Below the pieces are notes generated by a model, which saw only the letters and a list, made by a program, of their open reading frames with translations, made no database searches and was not told where the DNA came from. Shown here piece by piece: positions 15,782 through 25,090 of a DNA stretch of 64,000 bases. Source of the stretch: Candidatus Omnitrophota bacterium (GTDB lineage Bacteria; Hinthialibacterota; Hinthialibacteria; Hinthialibacterales; JAKPRU01); contig JAKQSI010000096.1 in NCBI GenBank assembly GCA_029570205.1, forward strand, positions 70,244 through 134,243, read 5' to 3'. The position numbers and the translations under genes were made by a program. Each line of letters opens with the position of its first letter. Position 1 is the stretch's first letter.

Positions 15782-18766
15782 CTATTTCATCTCGGCTAAT
15801 TCTTTTGCCGCTTTTTCGCTGCTTTCCTTATGATCAGGGGATTCCGGCTCCGCTACGGCTGCCTGAAAAGCCTTCTTTGCTTCATCCAAGCGCCCCAAGG
15901 CTTTCAGCGCCATTCCTCTCCAGTAATGGGAATTGGCTTCTCGGATGTGCGGCCCGCGTTCCACAGCCAGATTTTTAGGGAAAGTCAGAGATTTGTCGAA
16001 ATGTTCCAGCGCGCCTTTTGGATCACCGCCTTGCAGTAGTTTTTTCCCCTGTTCCAGATGGGCCTTCACAAACAATTCATGACTGGTGAACTGGTTCTCC
16101 CAGTTCTGGAAGACCGTGGTTTCCAAAAACCGAATCGCCTCGGGATACATGCCCTGCTTCAGGTAAAGACGCGCCAGCATTTCCGTGGAGTCTCGCCGAG
16201 GATAGGGTAATCGATATCCCTTTTCCAGGAGGGCAATGGCTTCCCTTGCTTTGCCCTCGGCTTCAAACAGTTCGGCCAGGTCACGGTACAGGATCGGGTC
16301 TTCGGGATCGCATTGCAGCGCTTGTTCGTAGTACTCGATGGCTTTCTTGCGGTCGCCGTCGATCTTATTCGCCGCGAGGCCCAGGTTACGAAATGCCACA
16401 CTGGACGGCGGGGAAATCTCTACCGATCTCTCCCAATACTTTCGACCCTCCTCTAATTGTCCTTTGGCGAACAACAGGTTCCCCAAATACAGCGCCGCGC
16501 GGCTATCCTGGGGATCGGCATCCAGCACGGCGCGAAGGATCGGGATGGTCTCCAGCCGATGCGGGAACACATAGGTCGGCGAACACTCCTGCGCGGATTT
16601 CCAGTAGTTCCTTGCCTGCTCGGATTGTCCTCTCTTGTATGCAAGCCAACCGGCGTAATACCAGGCAATGGGATGACCCTCACCGGAAGCGCGTTTCTCC
16701 AGATAAAGATCCTGGAGAAGTTCCGCCGCCGGTTCATACCGACGTAGATTGATCCAGAACGCGGCCATTTCCAGTACATTCTGCGGCTCATCGCGAACAA
16801 CTTGTCTCAACTTTTCCACCGCGCGTTTTCGGTCTCTATCGGAATTCGCCGACAAGTAACCGATACTGTGCGCGGCCAGGTCCAGCGGATTATCATTCAA
16901 GACGATCTCCGCTGTTGCGGCCGCGTCTTCTCTCTCACCAAGCAGGAACAACGCGGCGGCGAGTACATCTCGGCTGACCAGATCGCGATCATTTCGCTGT
17001 AGCGCCTCCAGCGAAAGAGAGACGGCATCACCCAACCGGCCGGATCGAACCGCCAAGCGAGCCAACACACTGTAGCCGAGCGCGGCGGATTCGGGGAACC
17101 GAACCGCTTTCCAGGCCGACTCTTCGGCTTGATCGTCGAATCCGCTTCGCAGCCGACCCACCGAAAGCCAATACCACCCCATTCCCCAATCCGGATTTCG
17201 TTCCACGGCCTGAGCCGCATATTTACACGCGGTTTCGTATTTTCCCGATTCCAGGTCCAACACGGCTAATGAACACAGCGCCGGGCCGAACGCGGGATCT
17301 TTTTCCAGCGCCTTCCGATATTGTTTCCGCGCCTGCGCAGGCTGAGACTGCTTGTCTAATACCTGCCCGTCAAGCCAGAGATCATAAGCCGTCTTTTTCT
17401 CTTCCGGGATCGGTGTCGGCAGCGCGGGCGGCCTGCGAACAGGGAGCGGTAACGGGTGCGCAAAAGAAGCCCTCTCACGACCGTTCCTGTCGATTAAGGT
17501 GATGCGCCAGGGACCTTTACTGCTGTTGGTCGGGTGATGGATCACCGTCGGTTCTTTGGGCGTGGGATCGACAGCGTACAATGCGCTGTTTCCGACTGCG
17601 GAGACGGTCAGCGATCCTTTTCCCGTGCAGGAGGTAGTCAAAAAGCGGATGAGCAGCTCTCCGGTCTCCTCGGTTACATGAAACGCGGCCTCCCGATCGG
17701 CATAGTTGAATCCTTCCAGATCGTGTACCGGATACCACCGCTCTGTCCATTCGAGGACTTGGTGCGGTTGGAGAAATCCGAAATCGGCTTGGGTCCGCAA
17801 CGGGCCGGTTTGCACCTCGTTATACGGACCGTCGTCATCCGTGAGAAGGCTCTGGCGCAGTTTGGAATCCTCAGATTGCCCCCAAGTCCAGGCTTTCTTG
17901 CCGGGCAACAGGTAATGATCGGCGGTAGCAACAACTCCGCGATGCAGTAAATGATCGTAAGACCCGAAAAAATCCTGGTCGCATTCATAAGCGAAAATCG
18001 CACTCGGTCCCGGGTGGTTTTTTGCATAAGATAAATCGACACCCCGTTCGTCAATCGGCCATGTGTAGAAACTCGTTCCGGCATGATCTGTGCCGAGTGT
18101 CATGGGGTAGATGAATTGAAAGCCGTCGGTATTGGGCATGGCCGTATTGTTCCAGAAATAGTATGGGTGGACCTCATCCTGAGCGTTAAACAATCGAATT
18201 CGTTCATCGAGCGCCGCCGTTCCCGGCCGAAGTGTCAGCACAACCGTCCAGTGCGTTCGGAAAATACGTTCCACATGGCCGACAACAATGGACGCGCTCC
18301 CGTCCGCATTGTTTAAGAGGCAACTTTCGATGGGTTCCACACAGGTCGCGGCATGGCCCATGGGCCCGGTGTTCCATTCCACGCCGCCGGATATCCATGC
18401 GCCGCGCATGGCGAGCAGGTTGGGTTTGATAACATGATTCACATAATACATCGGTTTATCGATGCTCTTGTTGATTATCTCATAGACATGCCCGCCCAGT
18501 TCCGGCAGTACGCAAACACGCAAGTACTCATTCTCCATAAAGAGGGCGCGATATGTGCGGTCCGTTTTGGTGTCGCCGAGTTGATCCTGTAGCGTGTAAG
18601 GATAAATATTGTTTCCCTCGACGGCGGGAAACACCGGGTCGATGCTCCCCGGGTGCCAGGCATAGGTCGGGATCGTAATCCGGTCTTCCCAGACCTTTAC
18701 TGTTTCGGAAGTAGCGGGAAGGGAAAGGGTGGCGAGGAAAGCGAAGAGGAGAAGACGAACGCGCAT
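15782..18766 (-). CDS. Secreted DUF5107 domain protein with C-terminal TPR array
   Basis: Start ATG 18766 has GGAGG 5 nt upstream and yields a good signal peptide (MRVRLLLFAFLATLSLPATS, about 20 residues). Residues about 25-430 match DUF5107, a beta-sandwich, mutarotase-like domain: ENEYLRVCVLPELGGHVYEI, ISGGVEWNTGPMGH, DHLLHRGVVATADHYLLPG. From about 460 to the end are at least a dozen TPR-like helical pairs. The 994-residue length is typical of DUF5107-TPR proteins, which are common in Bacteroidota and PVC-type genomes and presumed to act on carbohydrate. Catalytic activity is unproven. An unknown three-gene operon lies 56 nt upstream on the same strand. Confidence 0.85.
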   Translation of the reverse strand: MRVRLLLFAFLATLSLPATSETVKVWEDRITIPTYAWHPGSIDPVFPAVEGNNIYPYTLQDQLGDTKTDRTYRALFMENEYLRVCVLPELGGHVYEIINKSIDKPMYYVNHVIKPNLLAMRGAWISGGVEWNTGPMGHAATCVEPIESCLLNNADGSASIVVGHVERIFRTHWTVVLTLRPGTAALDERIRLFNAQDEVHPYYFWNNTAMPNTDGFQFIYPMTLGTDHAGTSFYTWPIDERGVDLSYAKNHPGPSAIFAYECDQDFFGSYDHLLHRGVVATADHYLLPGKKAWTWGQSEDSKLRQSLLTDDDGPYNEVQTGPLRTQADFGFLQPHQVLEWTERWYPVHDLEGFNYADREAAFHVTEETGELLIRFLTTSCTGKGSLTVSAVGNSALYAVDPTPKEPTVIHHPTNSSKGPWRITLIDRNGRERASFAHPLPLPVRRPPALPTPIPEEKKTAYDLWLDGQVLDKQSQPAQARKQYRKALEKDPAFGPALCSLAVLDLESGKYETACKYAAQAVERNPDWGMGWYWLSVGRLRSGFDDQAEESAWKAVRFPESAALGYSVLARLAVRSGRLGDAVSLSLEALQRNDRDLVSRDVLAAALFLLGEREDAAATAEIVLNDNPLDLAAHSIGYLSANSDRDRKRAVEKLRQVVRDEPQNVLEMAAFWINLRRYEPAAELLQDLYLEKRASGEGHPIAWYYAGWLAYKRGQSEQARNYWKSAQECSPTYVFPHRLETIPILRAVLDADPQDSRAALYLGNLLFAKGQLEEGRKYWERSVEISPPSSVAFRNLGLAANKIDGDRKKAIEYYEQALQCDPEDPILYRDLAELFEAEGKAREAIALLEKGYRLPYPRRDSTEMLARLYLKQGMYPEAIRFLETTVFQNWENQFTSHELFVKAHLEQGKKLLQGGDPKGALEHFDKSLTFPKNLAVERGPHIREANSHYWRGMALKALGRLDEAKKAFQAAVAEPESPDHKESSEKAAKELAEMK

Positions 18767-18822
18767 AATAGCCTCCAAGACAGGTTGATATGGGTGTTTG
18801 CATGAGAAATCGCGGTCAAGAG

Positions 18823-19458
18823 TCACTGGTTATTGACAAGATTCCATTCTTCTTCCGTGAAATACAGATGATCGGGAGCGCCAAACCGACCAAAGCAATA
18901 GGCCAATCGCTCCTGCAAGGCTTTTAATGCCTCATCGGAGAGACGCAACCGTAGACATCGTGCGGCAAGAGCATGCAGGTTAATGGGCGGAAAAGACTGA
19001 ACATCAAGAAGGTCGGCGACCGATTCAACCATTGAGAATTCGTTGTCAACATACTTGGGAAGGTAAAAAAGGGAGGGATAGCGACCCGGATTGATCAGTG
19101 GCTTGATGCTCTTAACCCGTTTCTCAACGGAACTTGTCGAAAAATGTTTCATTCGTTGTTCGCATGGAACGACTCTCACAATTAGAATGGGTCTTTCTCT
19201 GCCGGGCTCTCCGGTCAAGTCGCAAGACTGGTTTAAAACCAGTCCTACGGACATTTCCAGATTCGCGAGTATTTTCGCTTGTGAAGAGATTTCTCTAAAG
19301 CCGGTCAGATCCTTCTTCTGTGGGGATAGTGCTCCTTCAATTAGGATTTGAGATTCGGAGATTGAGAATCGGAGGAACGGAATGGGCCAGAGAATATCCC
19401 CCTGTTTCAAGCAAGGCGAGTCTTCAGTCCCCTCACTTGGAGAAGAATAGAAGTCCAT
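18823..19458 (-). CDS. Unknown operon gene C (contains NQSCDLTG motif)
   Basis: This 211-residue protein starts immediately after the stop of gene B, with no intervening base. It is probably cytoplasmic, with no signal or membrane segment. An N-terminal CLKQGDILWPIPFLRF strand region is followed by GLVLNQSCDLTG and PILIVRVVP, then a mostly helical C-terminal half (LLDVQSFPPINLHALAARCLRLRLS...). The pattern 'QGDI...vLsQsCDL...PILvarV' recurs in small uncharacterised proteins I associate with mobile or defence-rich regions, but I cannot name a family. Base composition is AT-richer than flanking housekeeping genes. Function unknown. Confidence 0.72.
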   Translation of the reverse strand: MDFYSSPSEGTEDSPCLKQGDILWPIPFLRFSISESQILIEGALSPQKKDLTGFREISSQAKILANLEMSVGLVLNQSCDLTGEPGRERPILIVRVVPCEQRMKHFSTSSVEKRVKSIKPLINPGRYPSLFYLPKYVDNEFSMVESVADLLDVQSFPPINLHALAARCLRLRLSDEALKALQERLAYCFGRFGAPDHLYFTEEEWNLVNNQ

Positions 19459-19998
19459 TTATAGATCACTCTCTTGCTCAAGATCATATTGATATTTGAA
19501 TAGATCCCGATTATGCGGTGCTTCCGCGAATACGTGGCTCCAGTCAATATTTGGTGGAACCTCTACATGCGAAAGGGAATCCATTGACCGATAATCCAGT
19601 TCCAACTCATCAAATTCCTCATCATCTCCCAAATCGTATTGCGGAGTCACCACAGGGAATTGCTCCTTGACAGTGGGTTCAGCTGGGCAAGAGAGAAAGG
19701 ACACGACAAACGAAAATAGGCGCGACTCGGGATTCGATTCGTCTTGCCATCCTATGGATACGGGAGTGTAAGTGTTTTTCCGGGATATTGTATCTAGTGG
19801 GACATTGGTAATCCGGAAAGGATTTCGCGGATTATCTAAAACTGTACGGATATCCTGTGAAGAAAAATCACGATATCGGGCGCTCGTCCAATGAGATGGT
19901 TCTTCAGTACCTCTTGCACACAAGCGGTCTGATACAAGAAACCGGGATATCTTGGGCACGGCATCTTGCCCATATTCATACCAGAGACTCGTTGTCAT
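19459..19998 (-). CDS. Unknown operon gene B
   Basis: Start ATG 19998 overlaps gene A's stop as ATGA and has AAAGGAGA about 8 nt upstream. The longer in-frame version would run through gene A's 3' end. The 179-residue product is acidic toward the C-terminus (DLGDDEEFDELELDYRSMD) and has a beta-rich middle with LFSFVVSFLSCPAEP. No recognisable domain, signal or membrane segment is present. Gene C's ATG directly follows its TAG, so A, B and C are almost certainly made together in fixed ratio. I do not recognise homologues from memory. Confidence 0.72.
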   Translation of the reverse strand: MTTSLWYEYGQDAVPKISRFLVSDRLCARGTEEPSHWTSARYRDFSSQDIRTVLDNPRNPFRITNVPLDTISRKNTYTPVSIGWQDESNPESRLFSFVVSFLSCPAEPTVKEQFPVVTPQYDLGDDEEFDELELDYRSMDSLSHVEVPPNIDWSHVFAEAPHNRDLFKYQYDLEQESDL

Positions 19999-20675
19999 TC
20001 CAATGTCTCCTTTAAGAGCGACTCGTCTACGAATCGACGATAGGATTCCACAAGGTCTTTCCATTTCGCAATAACGGCAATTGTCCGTTCGAGTCTGACT
20101 CCCGGATCCGAGCCAGATACCTCATGATGGAAATTCGCGGCAAAAATCAAGATGTGCCCCTGGTCTCCATCAGATGTGGAACGAATCATCGGTTCGATCG
20201 TCAGATTCAGAAGATCTTCTCCCATCCGGTATACGAAACGGATTCCTATTTCTGCTGGGCACTCATTGAATTGGGTCCAAGGTCCAGGCAAGATCAATCT
20301 CTCGGTCCGGAATCCTGCTTTTTCATCGTCTGAAATTGGAATGTCTCCCTTTGGATTGATGCCAACCGCGCGATATTCCACGTGCGGGAGAGTCTTTACA
20401 TAATCGCGTGCAATATCCGCCACAACGATATCAGCCAGTTGTTTATCAGCAAGCGTCTGCGAGAAACTGACCTTACCTAATTCCGCGATTATGTTCACTC
20501 CATTTTCGAAAGAGACGTGCGCGAATGGCCCTACACATATTGGATCTTCCGCCAGTTTCCAATCTTGTCCCACAATCCCGTTGTATTTCAGGAAATCGGG
20601 ATTCAATATCGTGGGATTGTGGTTTCTCGCAGCCACCACAACTGCCAATTCTCGTATTGTCAGGGTCTGCTTCAT
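19995..20675 (-). CDS. Unknown operon gene A (NPTILNPDFL-type protein)
   Basis: The first gene of the operon encodes 226 residues from ATG 20675; GTG 20690 would add five residues. It begins TIRELAVVVAARNHNPTILN and continues with PDFLKYNGIV, a pattern I recall from uncharacterised proteins scattered in cyanobacteria and proteobacteria. A probable beta-rich middle (HVSFENGVNIIAELGKVSF) is followed by RFVYRMGEDLLNLTIEPMI and a C-terminal helical stretch (IAVIAKWKDLVESYRRFVDESLL). It looks soluble. No catalytic motif is evident. The 160-bp upstream region, shared with no other start, should hold the operon promoter, but no clear -35/-10 is visible. Confidence 0.72.
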   Translation of the reverse strand: MKQTLTIRELAVVVAARNHNPTILNPDFLKYNGIVGQDWKLAEDPICVGPFAHVSFENGVNIIAELGKVSFSQTLADKQLADIVVADIARDYVKTLPHVEYRAVGINPKGDIPISDDEKAGFRTERLILPGPWTQFNECPAEIGIRFVYRMGEDLLNLTIEPMIRSTSDGDQGHILIFAANFHHEVSGSDPGVRLERTIAVIAKWKDLVESYRRFVDESLLKETLE

Positions 20676-20835
20676 GATGTTAAGAACCACGAAGAGGGAT
20701 TATTCCTTTCGTATTGTCAACCGAAAACCGTGCACTTACAGCCTGTGCATATAAACGGAATACGAACGCAAACAAAACGATTTTAATTCCCTTCGCCCAA
20801 AAGTAAACCGCCGTTCACTGAAATTGCCCGGTCAA

Positions 20836-21591
20836 TCATCCCTCAATCCCAATCCCCCTCAAATACTCCAGGCTCTCGCGGATGGAGTCTTTCGGCGCTT
20901 TGTTGGTTTTGTCCTGTTCCACCACAATCCATTCCGTACCGGCACGGAAAGCGGCATCCCGCACGGAGAGAAGATCCACCTCGCCCCGGCCCAGTTCTGT
21001 AAACCGGCCCGGCGAACCATCCTTGAAATGGCAGTACAGGGCACGGTTCCGGTATCGGTCGATATACTCCGCCGGATCCTCTCCACCGATGTAGACCCAA
21101 TACACATCGACACACAGTCCCACCAAATCCGAATCGCAGAGTTCCATCATGCGATGAATGCCTTTGACGCCATTCCAAACCCGGAACTCATAGTCGTGAT
21201 TGTGATAGCAGAACCGAATTCCTGCATCCCGGCATTGCCGCCCGACTTGATTGAACACCTCGGCGCTGCGTTCGTAGCCTTCCAGGGAATGGAGGTCGCT
21301 CACCCCGGAACAGAGAAAATACCGCGCTCCCACCGCCTTCAGGTATTGCAGGTGTAAATGCACCTTTCCCTGCTGGGTCAGTTCCTCATAACCGACATGA
21401 ATCGCGCTGACCTGCAGGTCTGTCTCCGCAAGGATCTTTTTGAATCGCGATTCGCCGTGTGTCTCAAAGAAGTTGCAGGTTTCTATCGCGGTGTACCCTG
21501 CCTGAGAGACCTCCTTCAGCACGCCTTCGAGATCGTTTTGCACGCGATCTCCAAAAATGATCAGGTTCAATCCGATATTCGGTTTATTCAT
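20836..21591 (-). CDS. Sugar phosphate isomerase/epimerase (xylose isomerase-like TIM barrel)
   Basis: The 251-residue protein is an AP-endonuclease-2-type TIM barrel. The strand GYTAIETCNFF, then YHNHDYEF (metal-binding His) and GLCVDVYWVYIGGEDP (Asp/His region), with YCHFKDG and WIVVEQDKT near the end, are the metal-ligand positions of IolE/inosose-isomerase-like families. AAGGAGA lies upstream of the ATG. Such enzymes isomerise or epimerise sugars or inositols in the cytoplasm. The substrate cannot be deduced here. It stands alone, divergent from the PurS-like gene. Confidence 0.85.
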   Translation of the reverse strand: MNKPNIGLNLIIFGDRVQNDLEGVLKEVSQAGYTAIETCNFFETHGESRFKKILAETDLQVSAIHVGYEELTQQGKVHLHLQYLKAVGARYFLCSGVSDLHSLEGYERSAEVFNQVGRQCRDAGIRFCYHNHDYEFRVWNGVKGIHRMMELCDSDLVGLCVDVYWVYIGGEDPAEYIDRYRNRALYCHFKDGSPGRFTELGRGEVDLLSVRDAAFRAGTEWIVVEQDKTNKAPKDSIRESLEYLRGIGIEG

Positions 21592-21743
21592 GTGTCCGTT
21601 CTCCTTTTTTCCGGTCGGCTGGTCAAAGTGTAGGAGGTGTGTCGCCGCAGCACAAGGAGCATTTGCCCAGGGTTTATCCCCGCAAAGGGACGTGGCATAA
21701 TGTCTTGTCTTTTTTAACGATTCCGGCGCAGAGAGGGTTTCTC

Positions 21744-22289
21744 ATGTCTGGAACGACAGTCACGGCGCTTGTTTCTCTGAAGATTTTTGACAATGTGGCG
21801 GCGACAGCGTTGTATGCCCTGAAAGACCGGCTGGGGTATCATCAAATCCGTTCCCTGGAACGCAGCGATTATTGGCGATTGTCTCTGCCTGATCTGGACG
21901 AACAGACCGCCGTGGAGACCATCGAACAGATTGTGTCCAGGACCGCTCTGTTTGCAAATCCGAATAAGCACCGATGGGAGATTGCCGCCGATGCCGATCC
22001 GACCAAAATGGTGCATAAATCCGCCGGAGAAACCGCGGCAGCCATTCTGGTGGAGGACGAAGAGGATGCCCGCACGGCAGGGGTGCGGGAGGCCCTGTTG
22101 ACCGGCGGAAGCTGCGGCAGCGGGATTGAGGTTTCGCACGGCACTTTATGGGTGCTGAGGTTGGGGGATTTGCCTCTTGCGGAGGCCAGGTCTCTGGCCG
22201 AGGAAGTGGCCGTAACCAAAGCACGACGCCGAGGACTGTTCTCCAACCCCCACTACCAGCGGGCCACGGTGATGGTTTCCGGGAATTAA
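21744..22289 (+). CDS. Tandem PurS-like protein
   Basis: Start ATG 21744 is preceded by AGAGGG; an earlier in-frame start would add an unlikely basic leader. The 181-residue product seems to contain two related beta-alpha-beta-beta-alpha-beta units (about 5-78 and 115-180). Each ends in a helix followed by an asparagine-proline turn (LFANPNKH and LFSNPHYQ). This topology and the turn recall PurS, the small subunit of formylglycinamidine synthase, whose helix also ends before 'aNP'. No purine genes are nearby, so it may be a PurS-fold protein of other function. The assignment is structural inference from pattern only. Confidence 0.5.
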   Translation: MSGTTVTALVSLKIFDNVAATALYALKDRLGYHQIRSLERSDYWRLSLPDLDEQTAVETIEQIVSRTALFANPNKHRWEIAADADPTKMVHKSAGETAAAILVEDEEDARTAGVREALLTGGSCGSGIEVSHGTLWVLRLGDLPLAEARSLAEEVAVTKARRRGLFSNPHYQRATVMVSGN

Positions 22290-22299
22290 CCTTCCGCTT

Positions 22300-23655
22300 T
22301 CATTTCCCGATACAAAATTGCGTGAAGATCCGGTCGATGATATCCGGCGAGATAACTGTCCCACGCAGGCATCCCAGAGAGGCAAGGGCAGAGCGGATCT
22401 CTTCCGCTGCAATCTCCGGTTGTCCGTGGGACACCGCTTCCATCACGGATATCAAAGCCTCTCGAATCCGGCGCAATTGCTCTTCCTGGTACGCGGAAAG
22501 CAAAATCTCCGGCTCATCGGATGTGTCCGGAAGAAGCCGGGCGGTCAGTTCGTCCAGTTTCTCCCACAAGGCATCCATTCCGAGGCCGGTCAATGCGGAG
22601 ATGGGAATCCCCTCTCTTTCCGGCGGTTCGGAAACCAGATCCATTTTATTCAGAATAACCAGAACCGGCTGTTTGAAGGAGTTACAAATTTGTTGCTCCT
22701 CGGCAGTGACTGGCTCGGTGGCTTCGGTGACAAGAAGAATCGCATCGGATTCTTCTATTGCCTCGCGTGTGCGTTCGATCCCCAGGGCTTCCACTTCCTC
22801 CGGTTGTTTCCGCAATCCGGCGGTGTCGATAAAGGTTACCGGTACGCCCTGGATTTCGACGGTGGCCTCGATGGTGTCGCGTGTGGTTCCCGGATGGGGA
22901 CTGACAATGGCTCTGTCCCGACCCACAAGACGATTAAAGAGGCAGGATTTCCCCACATTCGGCCTGCCGATCAGGACATATCGAAATCCCCCGGTCAGGA
23001 GCCGACGCCGAAACGCGGTCGATTCGATCTCCCGGATTTCCTGCAAAGTGGCTTGAATTTCACGGATTTCTAACGAATCCTCCTCTTCGGAAATGTCATC
23101 GGGAAACTCGATGGATGCCTCGATCCTGACAGCCATTTGGATCAGGTTTTCTTCAATGAACAGAAGTTTTTGCTGAAGGATTCCACGATAGGAAGAGAAA
23201 GCGGCGCGCCGGAATCGTTCGGTACTCGCTTCAATCAGGTCGCCAATAGCCTGTGCCTGGATGAGATCCAACTTGCCGTTTCGAACAGCGCGGAATGTGA
23301 ATTCGCCCGGTCCGGCCGGACGTGCCCCCAAACGGTGGAGTGCGCCAAGAACGGCGCGCACAATCGCCAAGCCTCCATGACAGCTGATCTCGATGACATC
23401 CTCGCCGGTGTAGGATTCCGGCGCGGGAAAGAAGGTGATCAGCACCTCGTCGAGGATGTCTCCGTCGAGGACAAGGGGCGCCAGCGTCACGCGGCGCGGT
23501 TTCGGCGGGGCTTTCATCAAAGGAGGAGAGAGAGCCTGTATGAGCGACAGTGAAGCAGGACCGCTGATGCGCAGCACAGCAATGGCTCCCCGGCCTGGCG
23601 GTGTCGAAAGCGCGGCAATGGTATCTTCCCGGAAGTAATCAAATGTGGCGGTCAT
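22300..23655 (-). CDS. mnmE: tRNA modification GTPase MnmE
   Basis: With MnmG, MnmE installs the cmnm5/nm5 group on U34 of tRNAs reading NNA/NNG codons. The N-terminal tetrahydrofolate-binding domain (DTIAALSTPPGRGAIAVLRISG) is intact. The G domain has GRPNVGKS at 230-237, PGTTRD (switch I), DTAG at 277-280 and NKMD at 336-339. The C-terminus is the invariant FCIGK with the catalytic cysteine. The 451-residue length is normal. It ends 10 nt from the convergent PurS-like gene. No mnmG is adjacent. Confidence 0.96.
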   Translation of the reverse strand: MTATFDYFREDTIAALSTPPGRGAIAVLRISGPASLSLIQALSPPLMKAPPKPRRVTLAPLVLDGDILDEVLITFFPAPESYTGEDVIEISCHGGLAIVRAVLGALHRLGARPAGPGEFTFRAVRNGKLDLIQAQAIGDLIEASTERFRRAAFSSYRGILQQKLLFIEENLIQMAVRIEASIEFPDDISEEEDSLEIREIQATLQEIREIESTAFRRRLLTGGFRYVLIGRPNVGKSCLFNRLVGRDRAIVSPHPGTTRDTIEATVEIQGVPVTFIDTAGLRKQPEEVEALGIERTREAIEESDAILLVTEATEPVTAEEQQICNSFKQPVLVILNKMDLVSEPPEREGIPISALTGLGMDALWEKLDELTARLLPDTSDEPEILLSAYQEEQLRRIREALISVMEAVSHGQPEIAAEEIRSALASLGCLRGTVISPDIIDRIFTQFCIGK

Positions 23656-23709
23656 ATCGGACGAACGATAGAGGAATTTGTCGGGGCGTCACTCACGGAT
23701 TGAAAAGCC

Positions 23710-24864
23710 TCACTTTGACTGGCTCTCGCGGTGTTGCACTATGACCATACGACTGGAGAACTTCGTGGCAATGGGCGGAAACTTCGGTTTTCGAAGCTTC
23801 TGTCTGGTCATCATGCTGCGAACCTGATCCTCAATACTGTCTTCGTAACCGCTGTCCTTCAGCACCTCATCGTTGATATAGGCTATCACGTCATCTACAT
23901 TCTCAATCTGCGTGGCGATCAGTTTGGTTTCCTTTTCAATGGCGGAGAGTTCCGAGGACCCTTTCTCGATTTTCTTTTCCGTTTTGTCGATTTTTTCGAC
24001 ACGATTTTCGTATTCATCCATGTCCACGGTTACTCCGCGTGCCTTAAGGTTATCTTCCTGCTCTTTGGCGGACTTCAGATCGTGGAGTTCCTGCTTCAAA
24101 TGCCGGATTTCATTTTCCAGGGAGTCTTCACGTTGCGCCGAGAGATATTTCTGGACACTCAGCACCCGCTTCTTGGTTTTCTGCAATTCCATCCGATAGT
24201 AATAGCTCGTATAGATATCCGGCTCAAGCGCGCGACTCATAATAACATATTGACGTTTCTTTGCGGCGAGTTCCTGCGCGAGATTGGCCGCTTCCGCAGT
24301 CTTGCCCTGGCGTTGCAGGTTCATCATTCTGCCCAGTTTGGATTCGTATTCCTCGAAGATGGGTTCCCGTTTCCTTTTGGCCTCGATGGTTTTCTCAATT
24401 TCCCGCATGGCGCTGGTGAGTTGTTCCACCTCTTGAAATCGGCGCTGCAAGGTCGGTTCGATGCGCCGGATTTCGTCTTCGGAGATGGCCTGTTCCTCTT
24501 TATATCGGCCCAGAGTGGATGCGGATATCGCGAGCAGAACCGACAGTTCATCGGAGAGGGATTTGAATTCTCCCCGCATGGCGCGCTTGATTTCCTTTTT
24601 GACGGCATTCTGACGTTTGTCGGTATCGTCGGAAATCTGCAAATACAAACTGGCTTCATCCTGGGTGATCCAATTCACCTTCCCGTTGAGGACAAATCGG
24701 ACCAGTTTATTCGGATCGACACCTTTCCTGTCGGCTTCGAGCGGACGGGTTCTCTCCCAATAGTCATCAAATCGGTCCAGGGTGAGGTATTTCCGGTCCT
24801 CACCGCCGAAAATACTGTCGAAGGAGGCTTTTGGCGCGCTGTAGTCTTCCTGGTCTGCTGACAT
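23710..24864 (-). CDS. Coiled-coil protein, paralogue of the 48382-49461 product
   Basis: Start ATG 24864 has AAGGAAAG 4 nt upstream. The 384-residue protein is soluble and mostly helical, with long heptad-type stretches (about 130-200 and 225-340). An N-terminal region contains LVRFVLNGKVNWITQDEA. The central block REPIFEEYESKLGRM (166-180), the SRALEP motif (210-215) and SYYYRMELQKTKKRVL align collinearly with the product at 48382-49461. The two are thus full-length paralogues. I know no named family. It lies between mnmE and mutS2 and could be co-transcribed with mnmE. A scaffold or regulator role is possible but unsupported. Confidence 0.75.
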   Translation of the reverse strand: MSADQEDYSAPKASFDSIFGGEDRKYLTLDRFDDYWERTRPLEADRKGVDPNKLVRFVLNGKVNWITQDEASLYLQISDDTDKRQNAVKKEIKRAMRGEFKSLSDELSVLLAISASTLGRYKEEQAISEDEIRRIEPTLQRRFQEVEQLTSAMREIEKTIEAKRKREPIFEEYESKLGRMMNLQRQGKTAEAANLAQELAAKKRQYVIMSRALEPDIYTSYYYRMELQKTKKRVLSVQKYLSAQREDSLENEIRHLKQELHDLKSAKEQEDNLKARGVTVDMDEYENRVEKIDKTEKKIEKGSSELSAIEKETKLIATQIENVDDVIAYINDEVLKDSGYEDSIEDQVRSMMTRQKLRKPKFPPIATKFSSRMVIVQHRESQSK

Positions 24865-25090
24865 ACTTTCCTTGTCCTGGTGAATGAACTGCGATTTCCG
24901 ATAGCCCGCTTCCACGGAGTGGTTACTCGGTGTAGGGTAACCGCACTCCGCCGTACGGATAGGCTCCGCCGCTGTGTCCTGATCTGAAAAGATACGAACC
25001 GGGGACCCGGCAGATTTCACCGATCCTTCGTTATTATTTTATGTCGAATTCATCGCAAAGTCGATAGCGCAAGAAAAGAATCTTTTTGAA

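Noticed and set aside
23731-24861. 376-codon plus-strand frame opposite the first coiled-coil gene
   Set aside because: The Phe/Leu-rich translation mirrors the Lys/Glu-rich coiled coil; the minus-strand reading has a proper start and a paralogue, so it is the real gene.
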